Assembly: GCA_025345505.1 (NCBI GenBank)
Contig: JANVCC010000014.1
Location: 1,022,559 to 1,086,558 of the forward strand
Direction: 5' to 3'
Source of the DNA: Todiramphus chloris collaris
Lineage: Eukaryota; Chordata; Aves; Coraciiformes; Alcedinidae
DNA length: 64,000 nt
In this document: piece by piece, positions 1 to 9,488 of the stretch
Numbering within the stretch: the first letter of the stretch is position 1
How the letters are laid out: each line of letters starts with the position of its first letter
Made by a program: the position numbers and the translations under genes
Notes under the pieces: model-generated
Seen by the model: the letters and a program-made list of their open reading frames with translations, nothing else
What the model was told of the DNA's origin: nothing
Database searches by the model: none

Positions 1-1599
1 GAGATTGAAAATTATCTTATACTTTTCTGATAGTTGAGACAGAGACTTTCATGTGAATAGGAAAGCTCATAATTTTTGAGTCTGGAAAATGTTTCTCTAA
101 CCTATACTTCTACACATTTTATCAACAAAACCATTCTCTATCTACAGGGAAAAATATACAAAAAATGTACTAAGCAAGATATAGTTAAAAACTCAGCAGC
201 TCCACAAAGGCAGGAAGAAATCTATCACTGTTATGAGAAATCTTACTGATTTCAAATAATAAACTATTTAAAAAAATTAAAAATAACAAATGCATTGCCT
301 CTTTTAAAAGAACAGTAGTTTTTCTCACTAAGAATTCAGAAGATAGAAAATGGCAGCTTTAAGACTGATATTTTCTGTGTGCATGATAATAACTCTGCTT
401 GGCATCAGATATAAGATCAGTGTTGAGAAAGAGAATCAAATTCCTCTCAGATTCCTGAAACAGGAATATATCTCTCTTCTGCCATACCTTTATTACACTT
501 GCTGTCCTTACTTTTCAGTGAACGGGGAATACTTCTGTGTGAACTGTTTTCTTCTAGTTTTATTAAAACCTGCACAAACAGGCTTAGTAGAAACACAATG
601 TTGTAAGTTTTGTATTTCTGAATACACACCCTACTATTTATTTTAAAACATACTGCAAAACATTTTGCTACATGAAGAATGTTAGAAAGGAAAATGGTCA
701 CCAGTGCTCAGTCTTAAGGCTGTATGATCCACACTCACCATGTGGGCTAAGAGAACAGCTAGTATCAGAAAAAAAAAATTATCGACATACCAACCTTAGA
801 AGATGTTCCCATACATTTTTTTTAATAGCTTGAATATTTATTTGCTATTGGAATAGGAGTAACCATTAGTGTCTGGAAAGAAAGTTTGACTAAGGCAAAC
901 ACAGAGCATAGATGAAGATGGAGGACTGGCCCTCCAAGAGGAGGACTGGTCCTCTCAAAGACTGAGGATTTCTTCATTTGAATAAAACAGAATGAAGTTT
1001 TAGATGTGAGTTGACTATTTTTTTTTCATGTCGCTATAGTTCTGCTTGCAATAAAAACATCACTGATGCAGTAATGTCCAGCAGGTGTTTATTTCCACAC
1101 TGCTAACTAGTATGGTTTCCTTTACTGGTAACAGTTTAAATTGTGCACAGCCTAAACTTCTGAAACCTGGGTTTCCCTGCTAGAAGTGCTCACATGCCTG
1201 ATGCCAGGTACCAGGCACCAGAAATAATTACATAGAAACTTGCAGTTCCTAATAGTTCCTACCAGCGGAACAAAACCAATATGACAAATTAGTTTACAGA
1301 CTACTTCTAAGGACCTAAAATAAAACATGGAGAGGAGTTATAACCAGAGTGAATTTCATAAAACCACATTGTATCAAGTCAAATCAGTTTCTTTCCATTG
1401 TAAAGTAACAGGGGAAACGTGATATGTGCCATTTGGCTTGGCATATATATGACTTTTGACAGTATATCGTAGAGTTCTAGTAACCAAATTAAGGAATATT
1501 TGGATTAAAAAAAAAAAAAAAAATCAACCAGCTATCAACAGTGGTTCAGCTACATCCTGAAAAGGATGGAATAATGCTCTGCACATAAACTGTCTGCAA
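1..1599. other. AT-rich stretch without recognised gene
   Basis: No coding exon, RNA gene or recognisable repeat stands out. The longest open frames are under 100 codons and match no family I know. The stretch holds a 20-bp tandem duplication (listed separately) and a 17-base A run at 1507-1523 just upstream of an old CR1 relic. I see no promoter signal strong enough to call. Confidence 0.6.
918..959. repeat. 20-bp tandem duplication with a short hairpin
   Basis: The ten bases GGAGGACTGG start at 920 and again at 940, so a 20-bp unit is present twice with slight divergence. In the second copy GAGGAC and GTCCTC form a 6-bp stem over a 2-base turn. This is probably replication slippage; no function is implied. 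Confidence 0.6.
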
Positions 1600-2190
1600 A
1601 GACAGACGTGAATGGTACTGTCAGATATTTTCTTTAATGATCTAGATGACGATTGAATAGAAAATATGCTGATGACATTTGAAGACACCAATAAGCTGAT
1701 AGTGTACATTGGGAAACAGGATTAGAATTCAACAAGATCCTGATACACAGGGAAATGCTATAAAAAGAAAAAAGATACTGTTTAATAAGGGCAAATGCCA
1801 GACCATGAACTCGGGTAAGCACAATTAACTGCACAAGTATGGGAAAGGGAACAAAGGACTAAGTTAGTACTCTGAGGGAGTATATTTAGAATTGTAGTGA
1901 ATCATAGCTTCAACAGCAATCAAAAGGATTGTGTAAAGGCAAACCATATATGATTAATTACTTACAGTGATTAATAAACAGTCACAGCTTGCAAAACATT
2001 TCAAGTAATCCTTGCTCCTTTCAGCACTGACCTCTGCTGAAGTGCAGCAATGTTAAGTAATGGGTAATGAAATCCAAGGAAGATAGGAATTACTTGGACC
2101 ACTTTCAGAGGAAAAAAGTTCTGGGAAGAGCAATGAGAATGAGGAGAGGTCTGAAAAATAGGCAAAGAGGAAAATTTGGATGACATGGAG
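1600..2190 (+). mobile_element. Ancient CR1 LINE fragment (end of RT and C-terminal region of ORF2)
   Basis: The plus strand keeps, in the right order, blocks matching the distal half of CR1 ORF2. Around 1618-1655 is the stretch encoding the FNDLDD-like region before the RT catalytic box. Around 1665-1700 is a degraded ADDT-like segment. Around 1790-1830 is the equivalent of the AKCRVLHLG segment. Around 2015-2060 is the part usually read as SALVRPHLEYC, and around 2090-2190 the RVQRRATRMI segment. Stops and indels break every frame, and the 3' tail with octamer repeats is missing. It is far more diverged than the CR1 copies at 32 kb or 15 kb, so it is an old insertion. The identification rests on remembered CR1 family features, not on a database search. 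Confidence 0.72.
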
Positions 2191-5100
2191 TATTATTTCT
2201 TGCTGCCTCATTACTTTCAGATGACAAGTCTTCAGGTTTCAAACTTTGAATGTTGAATCCTCTCGCAGGAAAAAGAAATAACTCAAAGTCCTGTCATGGG
2301 GATTTAAAGGCTTTTCTCACTTCTCAGAGTCACTGCAAGTGACAGTGAAACAGCTTACAATGTGTCCAGGACCTATCCCAGTTTTTCACAAATCTCAACT
2401 AAACCCTTTCCTCATCCTTTGCCAAAAAAAATCATCAGTCTTTTACTTCACTTTCTAGCTTTAGACTCTTTAGGAAACTTGTATTTCACATCTTCAAGCA
2501 TTTCACAACTACTATGACACCTAGAAATGTCTTTCTTTATGTGTTGTTTTGAATCCAGAACTTTGTGTCTTGCTTCTTTGAGACATGTGTCTTTGGGTCT
2601 TAGAAAACATGACAGGTGCTGATAATATTATCAGAAGTGATGGTTCCTGGCTTCTGACCCAGAACCCACTGAAGGAATATTCTTTGCTGAAAGCAAGTGT
2701 TTCAAGCTCTCTGAGCTCAAGAATTATGTCTGAAATTGCATTAATTTCATGCAACAGCCAGTACTGACTTCTTTGTCTTAAAGGAAGGAAAGATGAGAGG
2801 CAGAGAACAATTAAAACTTTCAGCCTCAGCTCCTTCTTCATGCTAGTTGCCTTCACTTTGTAAACTGTATGACACATCCTGTGAAGCCTCCAGAAATGGG
2901 AGATACTCTTTTAACATGCAGAGCGTATGTATCACAATCCCACTTGACTGGTGGGAGAGAGACAACATGCATCCTGGTCCCTTGCTTGTCATACCACAGT
3001 TTCTAGCTACATAGCTACCCCTCAGAAGAGCCCATCATAGCAGGGGTGGTTTCTATGGCATGGACACACACCCAGGAAGTTCCATATTCATCTCCTAGCA
3101 TACAGAAAAGGCGTTAGTAGACTGCAGTTTTCAGTGACAGCTGTTATACAAACTACATTGATCTGTTGTTCTGGTGCCTTGATTGTCCAGAGCGTTGTGA
3201 CAGGAGGCGCTAATGGCCCAGGTTTCCTCCTCAAGATAAGCAAGGTGTAGGCTGAGAAGGGATGAGGCTAGCTTGGTCTTGTCCTGACACAGCCTTGGTA
3301 TCTGGCCAGAACTCACACCTGGGCCCAGGGGCTGGGAGTGCTCCCAGCTGTCACACTATAGACACAACCACTAAAACCTGAATTTATCTGGAAATAAATC
3401 ATTAATACTGACAGGAAAATCTGGGTATGTAAACATCACTCTGGACATCCAAGATTCAGACACCACTAAAACATATGACATTTTCATTTAGCTGCAATAT
3501 AATCTGTAAAACATCTTCAGCTCCTCAGCAACTAAATTCCAATGAATATGACCCTGTACAGCTAACCTTCTATTGCTTGGGGTGGATAGAGACTGATATA
3601 CCAAGGTCAGGGAAGGGGAAGAGGGAACAAGGGGTGTGCAGTTCCCCACTGGCTGTCACAGTGTGGTGCACTCTCCTGATTGCTTTCTAGCAGAAAAGAA
3701 ACATGCGCTTGGATCATTCATGTGATGGCTATCTCTGTTCCAGCTGAACATTAAGCACCTGTATCCCCTGTTATGTGGTTCCTGTTCCACTTCTAACTGC
3801 TCAAGAGTGGTAAGATAAGTATAGTCCCTTCCTATCTTACATAGCATCTTTGTCAGTGTTTCAATTATCCATCTCTTCCCACCAGGGTCATTTTACCATT
3901 GTAACTCTTAACAGACTCTGCTTCCTTCTTTCAACTAGTTATCAGCATGATCATTACTCAGATATAATTAAGAAGTCACATAAAATCCCCTCAGCAATGA
4001 CTAGCCACCATATCATAATTTGTGTTTTCCCACGACAACAATCTTTCTACAGTACTCGCCTTTCCATGGTCTCCAGAGTGATTCAAATTGCCTTCCAAAG
4101 CCTTGGGTTTTCATATTTTCCTGGTAATTTCTTGGCTCAGGGTTTTAAAGAAACTCATCTGACCCAGGTTTGCATTCTGTCTTTGCTACATGCAGCATAT
4201 TATTCTACTATGCAAAAAAAGTGGAATAGATCCAGTACTTGGCATCTATTAAGCATCTTTATTCCAACTAACAATTAATTAGGATTAAGGGTTCTTGAAA
4301 GTATATCTTATAGATGAAGAAAATAATTACCAACTATTAATCACATACTTCTTTCAGATACTTAAAATCTAATTGTATGCATTTTCCAAATGATCTGAGG
4401 AGACTTGTGAAACATTTCAATTGCTTTATACCCTAGGATCAATTGAGAAAGGTCCAAGTTTCCCACGGGCAAACTAATGCATTACTGCAATGCTTCTGTT
4501 GCTCTAATCATGCTAGTGTTTAAAACATAACCTTTACCTCTCAGCACCCCAAAATGTAGTTTACTGCTGTATAGCAAGGCAAGCAAGCTGTGTCAATAGG
4601 AGTTTTTGTAGCTTGTAGAACTATAGCCCCATGTCCATGAACAGAAAAGAACAGCAGTGTGGGATACCATTGCTAGGGGAGGACAGAGCTGACCAGGATC
4701 TTCTGCATACAGTATCATCTAAGGCACTTGTCATTGGTTGTCAGGTTGTCAGCCCTCTTAGTTTCTGATTAATATCTCATAGATAAGTGTCTGATGCTGT
4801 CATCCTGGTGAGAAAGGACGTATCAAAAGAGTGCTTCTTCCCCATCATATATGTTGAGAGGAACTCTTCTGCACACTGGACGTAGTTAGCTTTCAGGTGA
4901 CCTAGATAGAAGTTCCCTCTTGGTTTCACATCAAAAGATCTATCATAATGTTTCTGGGAAGCCAGTGATGAAGATGAGTCTCTCTGGTTAGGCCTCCAGG
5001 TCTAGGAACATACTGAATTTCCAAATTCAATATAATGAACTTAAGCATTAACATTTTATAACTTGTAATAATCCATTCTAAATTTGAAGGCTAATTAAAC

Positions 5101-6306
5101 TAAACATACCAAACTTGCCTGCAACTAGAACTGATTGTACGTCATTTGAATAGAAAAATTGCAAAAGTTTATTTGCATATCCAGAAAAATTAACACCCAC
5201 AAAAATATTCAATAGTAAAGTAAGTCTAATTTTTTGAGCACTGGAACTCACACACCAGAACAAAAAAATGCACATAATAGTTATGCAAAATTTATTTTAA
5301 CTCCAGAGGATTTATTAAATTCCAAATCTGAAACACCAGATAAAGTGCAAAATACTTCTGGGTATAGTGTGTGTATTTTGTAGGTTGCTGATATCATAAA
5401 CACATGTGGCAGTACTGTTTATGATTTTTTAGGTACAATGTATTGTACTCAGAACATTAATTCAACATCTTTTTTGTTTTCTATTTTCCATCATGGGTAA
5501 AACACTTTGTCCTTCCCCCAAAGGAATTATATGTACAGAATTATTTTACTCGCCACTTAGATTGCTGACTCATTTATAAATGAAAATTAGTCCTCTAAGA
5601 GAATGACCATCTGTTTCATCCTTTCTTCTCCATAATAAAATTGGAGTGAAAAGATTGTAACAATGGGATTTTAACAGCCAAGTGGTTTCAACTTCTTCTG
5701 TTAAAAAAAAAAAAAAAATTTAGTCTTGAGTCTAAACAGTGCTTGAAGAAAATAAGTTACAATTAAGCGATTTTATTTATGTTTGTAGTATTAAATTGTT
5801 AGGAATAAGTATACTTCAGACAAGGTCCAATTAGCAGGGTAGCATGATAGGTAAATACTGAATGGGACCACTGTGACCACCATTCAGCTGAAAGCAGGTC
5901 CATCTTTGCAGACAGTTTACGTGCAGAAACATTACAAGAAGATGTGGCACCACTCAGGAATACTCTCTGGCACATTGTTTGCCACAGAGGTCACTATTTT
6001 TTAAAGATTTTATGGTTTGTCACTGACAAAGATATTTATGCTTAAGAAGTGTTTGTAACACTTGTTGACGGCCCATCATGTCTTTCTGTTGAGGCACTCT
6101 GACCAGGAGTTAGATAATGATATTTAGGTTTAAATATTGATATATATTGAATAGTGTCTTGTGTCTTATAAGCCAAGCAATGTGTGTAAGGGCACATGAA
6201 TACATGAAACAATAATTTTTAAAGTTAATCCCACTCTAAATCAACACACAAAGAAAATACATTGAAAGAAATATTTTTAATGCCGTATCATATTGTGCTT
6301 TAAACC
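2191..6306. other. Unassigned intergenic or intronic stretch
   Basis: I recognise no gene. A 142-codon plus-strand open frame (3850-4278) and a 118-codon minus-strand frame (2521-2877) look like chance openings: they lack a recognisable domain, a clear initiation context and splice signals. Sequence around 3130-3350 is richer in G+C than its surroundings but has no identifiable origin. An A run lies at 5703-5718. Confidence 0.55.
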
Positions 6307-6709
6307 TGGTGGGTAGCTCAGTCCCATCCAGCTGCTTGCTCACTCCTCTGCAGTGGGATGGGGGGGAGAATCAAAAGGGGAAAAGTGCAAAATCTTTTGT
6401 GTTGAGATAAAGACAGTTTAATAGGTAAAGTAAAAGCTGCACATGCAAGCAAAACAAAAATTCATTGCTAAGCATGATGTATGGGATATCCATTCGGTCA
6501 GTTGGAGTTCCAGATTCTTGTGCACCCACAGCCTACATGTTCTGGTGGAACAGCATGAGAAACAGAGAAAGCCTTGACACTATGCAAGCACTGATGAACA
6601 ACAGGCAAAACTTTTGTCTCTGTATTATCAACACAGTTTTGGTCACAACTCCAAAATACAGCATCATACTAGGCTATTGTGAAGAGAGTTAACCCTACCC
6701 CCTGCCAGG
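6307..6709 (-). mobile_element. Solo LTR of an ERVL-like avian endogenous retrovirus, old and internally deleted
   Basis: This copy aligns in blocks with the complete LTR at 35208-35789. Shared blocks include the GGGATGGGG-GAGAATC segment near 6355-6372, the GAGATAAAGACAGTTTAATA segment near 6404-6423, the segment ending AATTCATT near 6460, and the end segment GAGTTAACCCTACCCCC near 6686. It lies in minus orientation: read that way, an ATTAAA polyadenylation-type signal sits at 6417-6422. Compared with the 35-kb copy, about 145 bp is missing after 6463, removing the TATA box and the R/U5 junction, and a second shorter deletion lies nearby. No internal retroviral sequence or clear target duplication is visible. 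CpG is scarce, which fits an old insertion. Confidence 0.8.
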
Positions 6710-8870
6710 CCTCTTATAAAGTAATGTCCAAACAGAAATGTGGAGAGTTAACTGAAAGAGATTACACACTGTTCCTTCAAGCACTCATGTCTGTTAGATA
6801 CAGTATGCACTAATAAATTTTGTGAATGACAGGTATGGATGGCAAACATAATTAAACCAGATATCTAGGTCATTAACTAATAAAAAAACATAATTAATAA
6901 AGGAGTATTCAAAGTGAAATTATTCATTACGAATTATAAACAGTTTAGGTCTGATTTAACTTTCCTTCATTTTCTTTCATCAGAATGAGATAAGATTTCT
7001 GTCAGATGTTCTAACAAATTCCTGTTACTCAGAAATGAAGTCTTGATCTAAATACTGAAGAGAAATCTTGAGTATAAATGACAATTTGAGTTAAATCTAA
7101 TCCATAGGAAAGCGCCTTTAATCTGACACTTAAGTAGCTAAATTTTCTTTATAGACAACATTTTAGAGACAAATGTTTCAGGCTATTCCATTTAAGGCCA
7201 TTGTAACCTGTATATTTTAGGCAGAAAAAAAATGGTGATGGCCAGTGAGTGCTACTCATGTTTGACAGGTCTCAGACAAACATGAATTAAGGCAGACCAA
7301 AGTACTTTGAATTCTATGGTGTTGACTGAGAGACAATTTTTGAAGTGGACAGGTCAAAAAGCTCTTTGGTAGATGGCAGAAAAGTAAAACATATGGCAGG
7401 CAGTGCAGCACTTATTGACATCTGAAATGGGATAGCGTTGTGAACACCTATGTCAGATTTCAGGCTGTGGTTCAGGACTGGCACTGCTGGCAACAGGGAT
7501 GGACAGAACATCTCCAGAGGCTGGAGACCCAGGAAGGGGCACCTCACCACCTGAAGTTTTCCTTGGGGATGACTAAAATCAAGAACAGTACCCAGGACCA
7601 AGGCCACTCCAGCTGAGCAGCTCTTGGCAAGAGCAGCTCTATTGTACTCTTTAGGTATGATAGGTACCCAGAAAGGTAGTGTTGAAATGATTTCTTCTGA
7701 ACCACTGAGGTAACTCATCAAGGCCAATAAACTTGTTTTATGTGCCAGCAGCAGGAACTCCAGCATCCTTCATGCTCTGGCAAAAAGTCAAAAGTGAATG
7801 GTGGCTTAGTTAAAAACTCATACATGCAAGGATGTACTACATGCCCCTGTGGACTGTGAGGGAATAGGTGATGTCAAAGTACTGTCTTACCCCGTCTGCC
7901 ATTTTCTGTCTATTAGAAAGCTACAAGACTAATACCTTCTCCAACGAGACTGACAAGAAAATGTCCAGTTATTAGAGGAAAAAAAAAAAAGATATTACTT
8001 TGGCAATTAATCCATTGTTGCTCAGAGATTCCAGTGGCATTGCTTACAGTAACTCCTACAGGGATAATGTATTTGGTTGGTAAAACTAATAGCAATTTCA
8101 TTAAGCTAACAGCTCCTAATGCTAATAATAATTCTGTACAATATTTATGGACTTATTTATCCTTATTTTGCTTTTTCATTTTTCATTTATTGCAGATATA
8201 CTTCACAGTTTCTTGTGTCTCAGAATATTGTTCTGTACTGCCACAAGATCACTGTCAAGTCTAACAGTGCATTTTTAGACTGTGGAATATCTGCCTCACA
8301 GTGCCCTCAGTGACCTCAGTAAGCTCAGGAGTAGCCTTTGTTTGAGTTTAAAATCTATGAAATTTGTTTATCTATTTAAATTCTTGCTTATGAAGGTGTT
8401 TACCTTTAGATGTGTACAAAGAATTTTAAAATAATAAAAAATAGGAGTGAAAATGTGGCAGAAATGTCACATTATGAGAAATGTGACAAAAATGACTTGC
8501 CAAGGTCTTTCCAAATGAATCTCTGACTTCCCCATTCAGCCGTCTCCGAGGCAGACTGAAAACAGAGATATTTTACCAAAATTCAGTCTCTTTCCAACTC
8601 CTCTCCTCTCTGTGTTGCTTTGAGCTGCAATGCAGCTAGTAATGCTGTACTGACAGCTATAGCAGCCTTTTATGTATGTGGTATATGAGGTCTGTCAATT
8701 CAGATCCTAGAGGAACACTCACTGGGAACGAGTCACACAGACCAGACAAGAAAGGAAGGGAGAGGCAGCCAAAGTTAGTAGTGTCCAGCTGATGCCAGTG
8801 CTCCTGTGATGCTAACAGTGCAGTATTCGGAAGGGTGGAGAAGCAAATGGAAAGAAATAAAGGGAACAGT
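6710..8870. other. Unassigned stretch between two LTRs
   Basis: No gene is recognised. The longest open frame (minus strand, 7314-7766, 150 codons) is rich in Leu, Ser and Pro, with no domain I can name and no supporting splice or promoter signal, so I do not call it. An A-rich run lies at 7979-7991. A perfect 8-bp inverted repeat (TGTCACAT at 8465-8472 and ATGTGACA at 8481-8488) could form a small hairpin. The last 40 bases before the next LTR are purine-rich. Confidence 0.5.
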
Positions 8871-8913
8871 TGTCAGAGACGGTTACAAGGGCGGTGTAGT
8901 GTATGCCTCAACG

Positions 8914-9075
8914 TGGCTGTATCAGTATGAACAGACTGCAAACCACAAACTGGACGACGGTTTGTCCGAGGGAATGACAAAGCAACCTGGCTCTATCAGT
9001 GGGGACAGGCTCCAAACCACAAACTGGACCACAGCTTGTCAGGAATGGTGCCTTATCAGTGTGGACAGCTGCAAC
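8914..9075 (+). repeat. Tandem repeat in the LTR U3 region (period 74 bp, then 60 bp)
   Basis: The hexamer ATCAGT recurs at 8921, 8995 and 9055. The 17-base block CAAACCACAAACTGGAC occurs at 8939 and 9013, exactly 74 bp apart. The third unit is partial and lacks that block. The block contains ACCACA, the reverse complement of the TGTGGT core bound by RUNX (core-binding) factors. Duplicated enhancers of similar size with such a core are known from mammalian gammaretroviral LTRs. An enhancer role here is inference. Confidence 0.75.
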
Positions 9076-9218
9076 TGCACCCCTACACATGAGCCCAGAC
9101 CCAGGGCCTGGGAGACCGAGGGGTCCAGAGACCCCTGAAACCCACTTGAGGCCCCTCAGAGACGGTGCTGGGCATGCGTACCACTGCCAGGTGGTAGGTG
9201 TGATAAGCAGGCAGTCCC

Positions 9219-9227
9219 CGATAAAAG
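9219..9227 (+). promoter_or_regulatory. TATA-like element of the LTR promoter
   Basis: GATAAAAG at 9220-9227 sits about 350 bp from the LTR start and about 165 bp before the AATAAA signal, which suits the U3/R boundary of an LTR. Transcription would be expected to start roughly 25-30 bp downstream. The role is inferred from position. Confidence 0.45.
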
Positions 9228-9390
9228 AGCAGGAGCCACGAACATCAAGTGGAACGTTCTCCCACCGGACCTGAAAGCACATCAGACTGACAGGACGTCG
9301 CAGATCCGTAGTGGTAGCTATCACAACTGACTCATCTTCCTTCCTTTCCTTTCTCTCTTTATCTCTCTGCTTTGTAAACTTTTGCGGGCA

Positions 9391-9396
9391 AATAAA
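9391..9396 (+). terminator. AATAAA polyadenylation signal of the LTR
   Basis: A canonical AATAAA is followed within 20-35 bases by a T/G-rich stretch, as expected for the R/U5 boundary of a retroviral LTR. The surrounding TATA-like box and LTR termini support this reading. Confidence 0.6.
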
Positions 9397-9488
9397 GCCA
9401 CTTGGCACTTTGACTCCGTTTTGAGTCTTAATTCTGTTCCTGAGAATATGAACAAAATCTCGCTCTGGTTTATGACCAGCACGCGACA

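Larger units (their letters stand above)
8871..9488 (+). mobile_element. Solo LTR of an endogenous retrovirus, CpG-rich and comparatively young
   Basis: The element starts TGTC and ends GACA, a 4-bp terminal inverted repeat typical of LTRs. The flanking pentamers, ACAGT upstream and ATGGT downstream, differ by two transitions and may be a decayed 5-bp target duplication. Inside are, in order: a tandemly repeated U3 block (8914-9075), a TATA-like GATAAAAG at 9220-9227, a pyrimidine-rich segment (9330-9370), an AATAAA polyadenylation signal at 9391-9396, and a T/G-rich U5. I count 21 CpG dinucleotides in 618 bp, against one in the similar-sized LTR at 35208-35789. No primer binding site or gag, pol or env frame follows, so it appears to be a solo LTR. 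The open frames crossing it on both strands are not genes. The retroviral class is not certain. Confidence 0.8.

Noticed and set aside
3850-4278. 142-codon plus-strand open frame
   Set aside because: Composition rich in Ser, His, Ile and Leu without a domain; no promoter, polyadenylation or splice support. It is treated as chance.
7314-7766. 150-codon minus-strand open frame
   Set aside because: No recognisable domain, signal or splice context; a Leu/Ser/Pro-rich composition is common for chance frames. I found no similarity to known retroviral or host proteins.
8914-9075. CRISPR-like repeat
   Set aside because: The repeats are long, only two to three copies, diverged and inside an LTR in a eukaryotic genome; a CRISPR array is ruled out.
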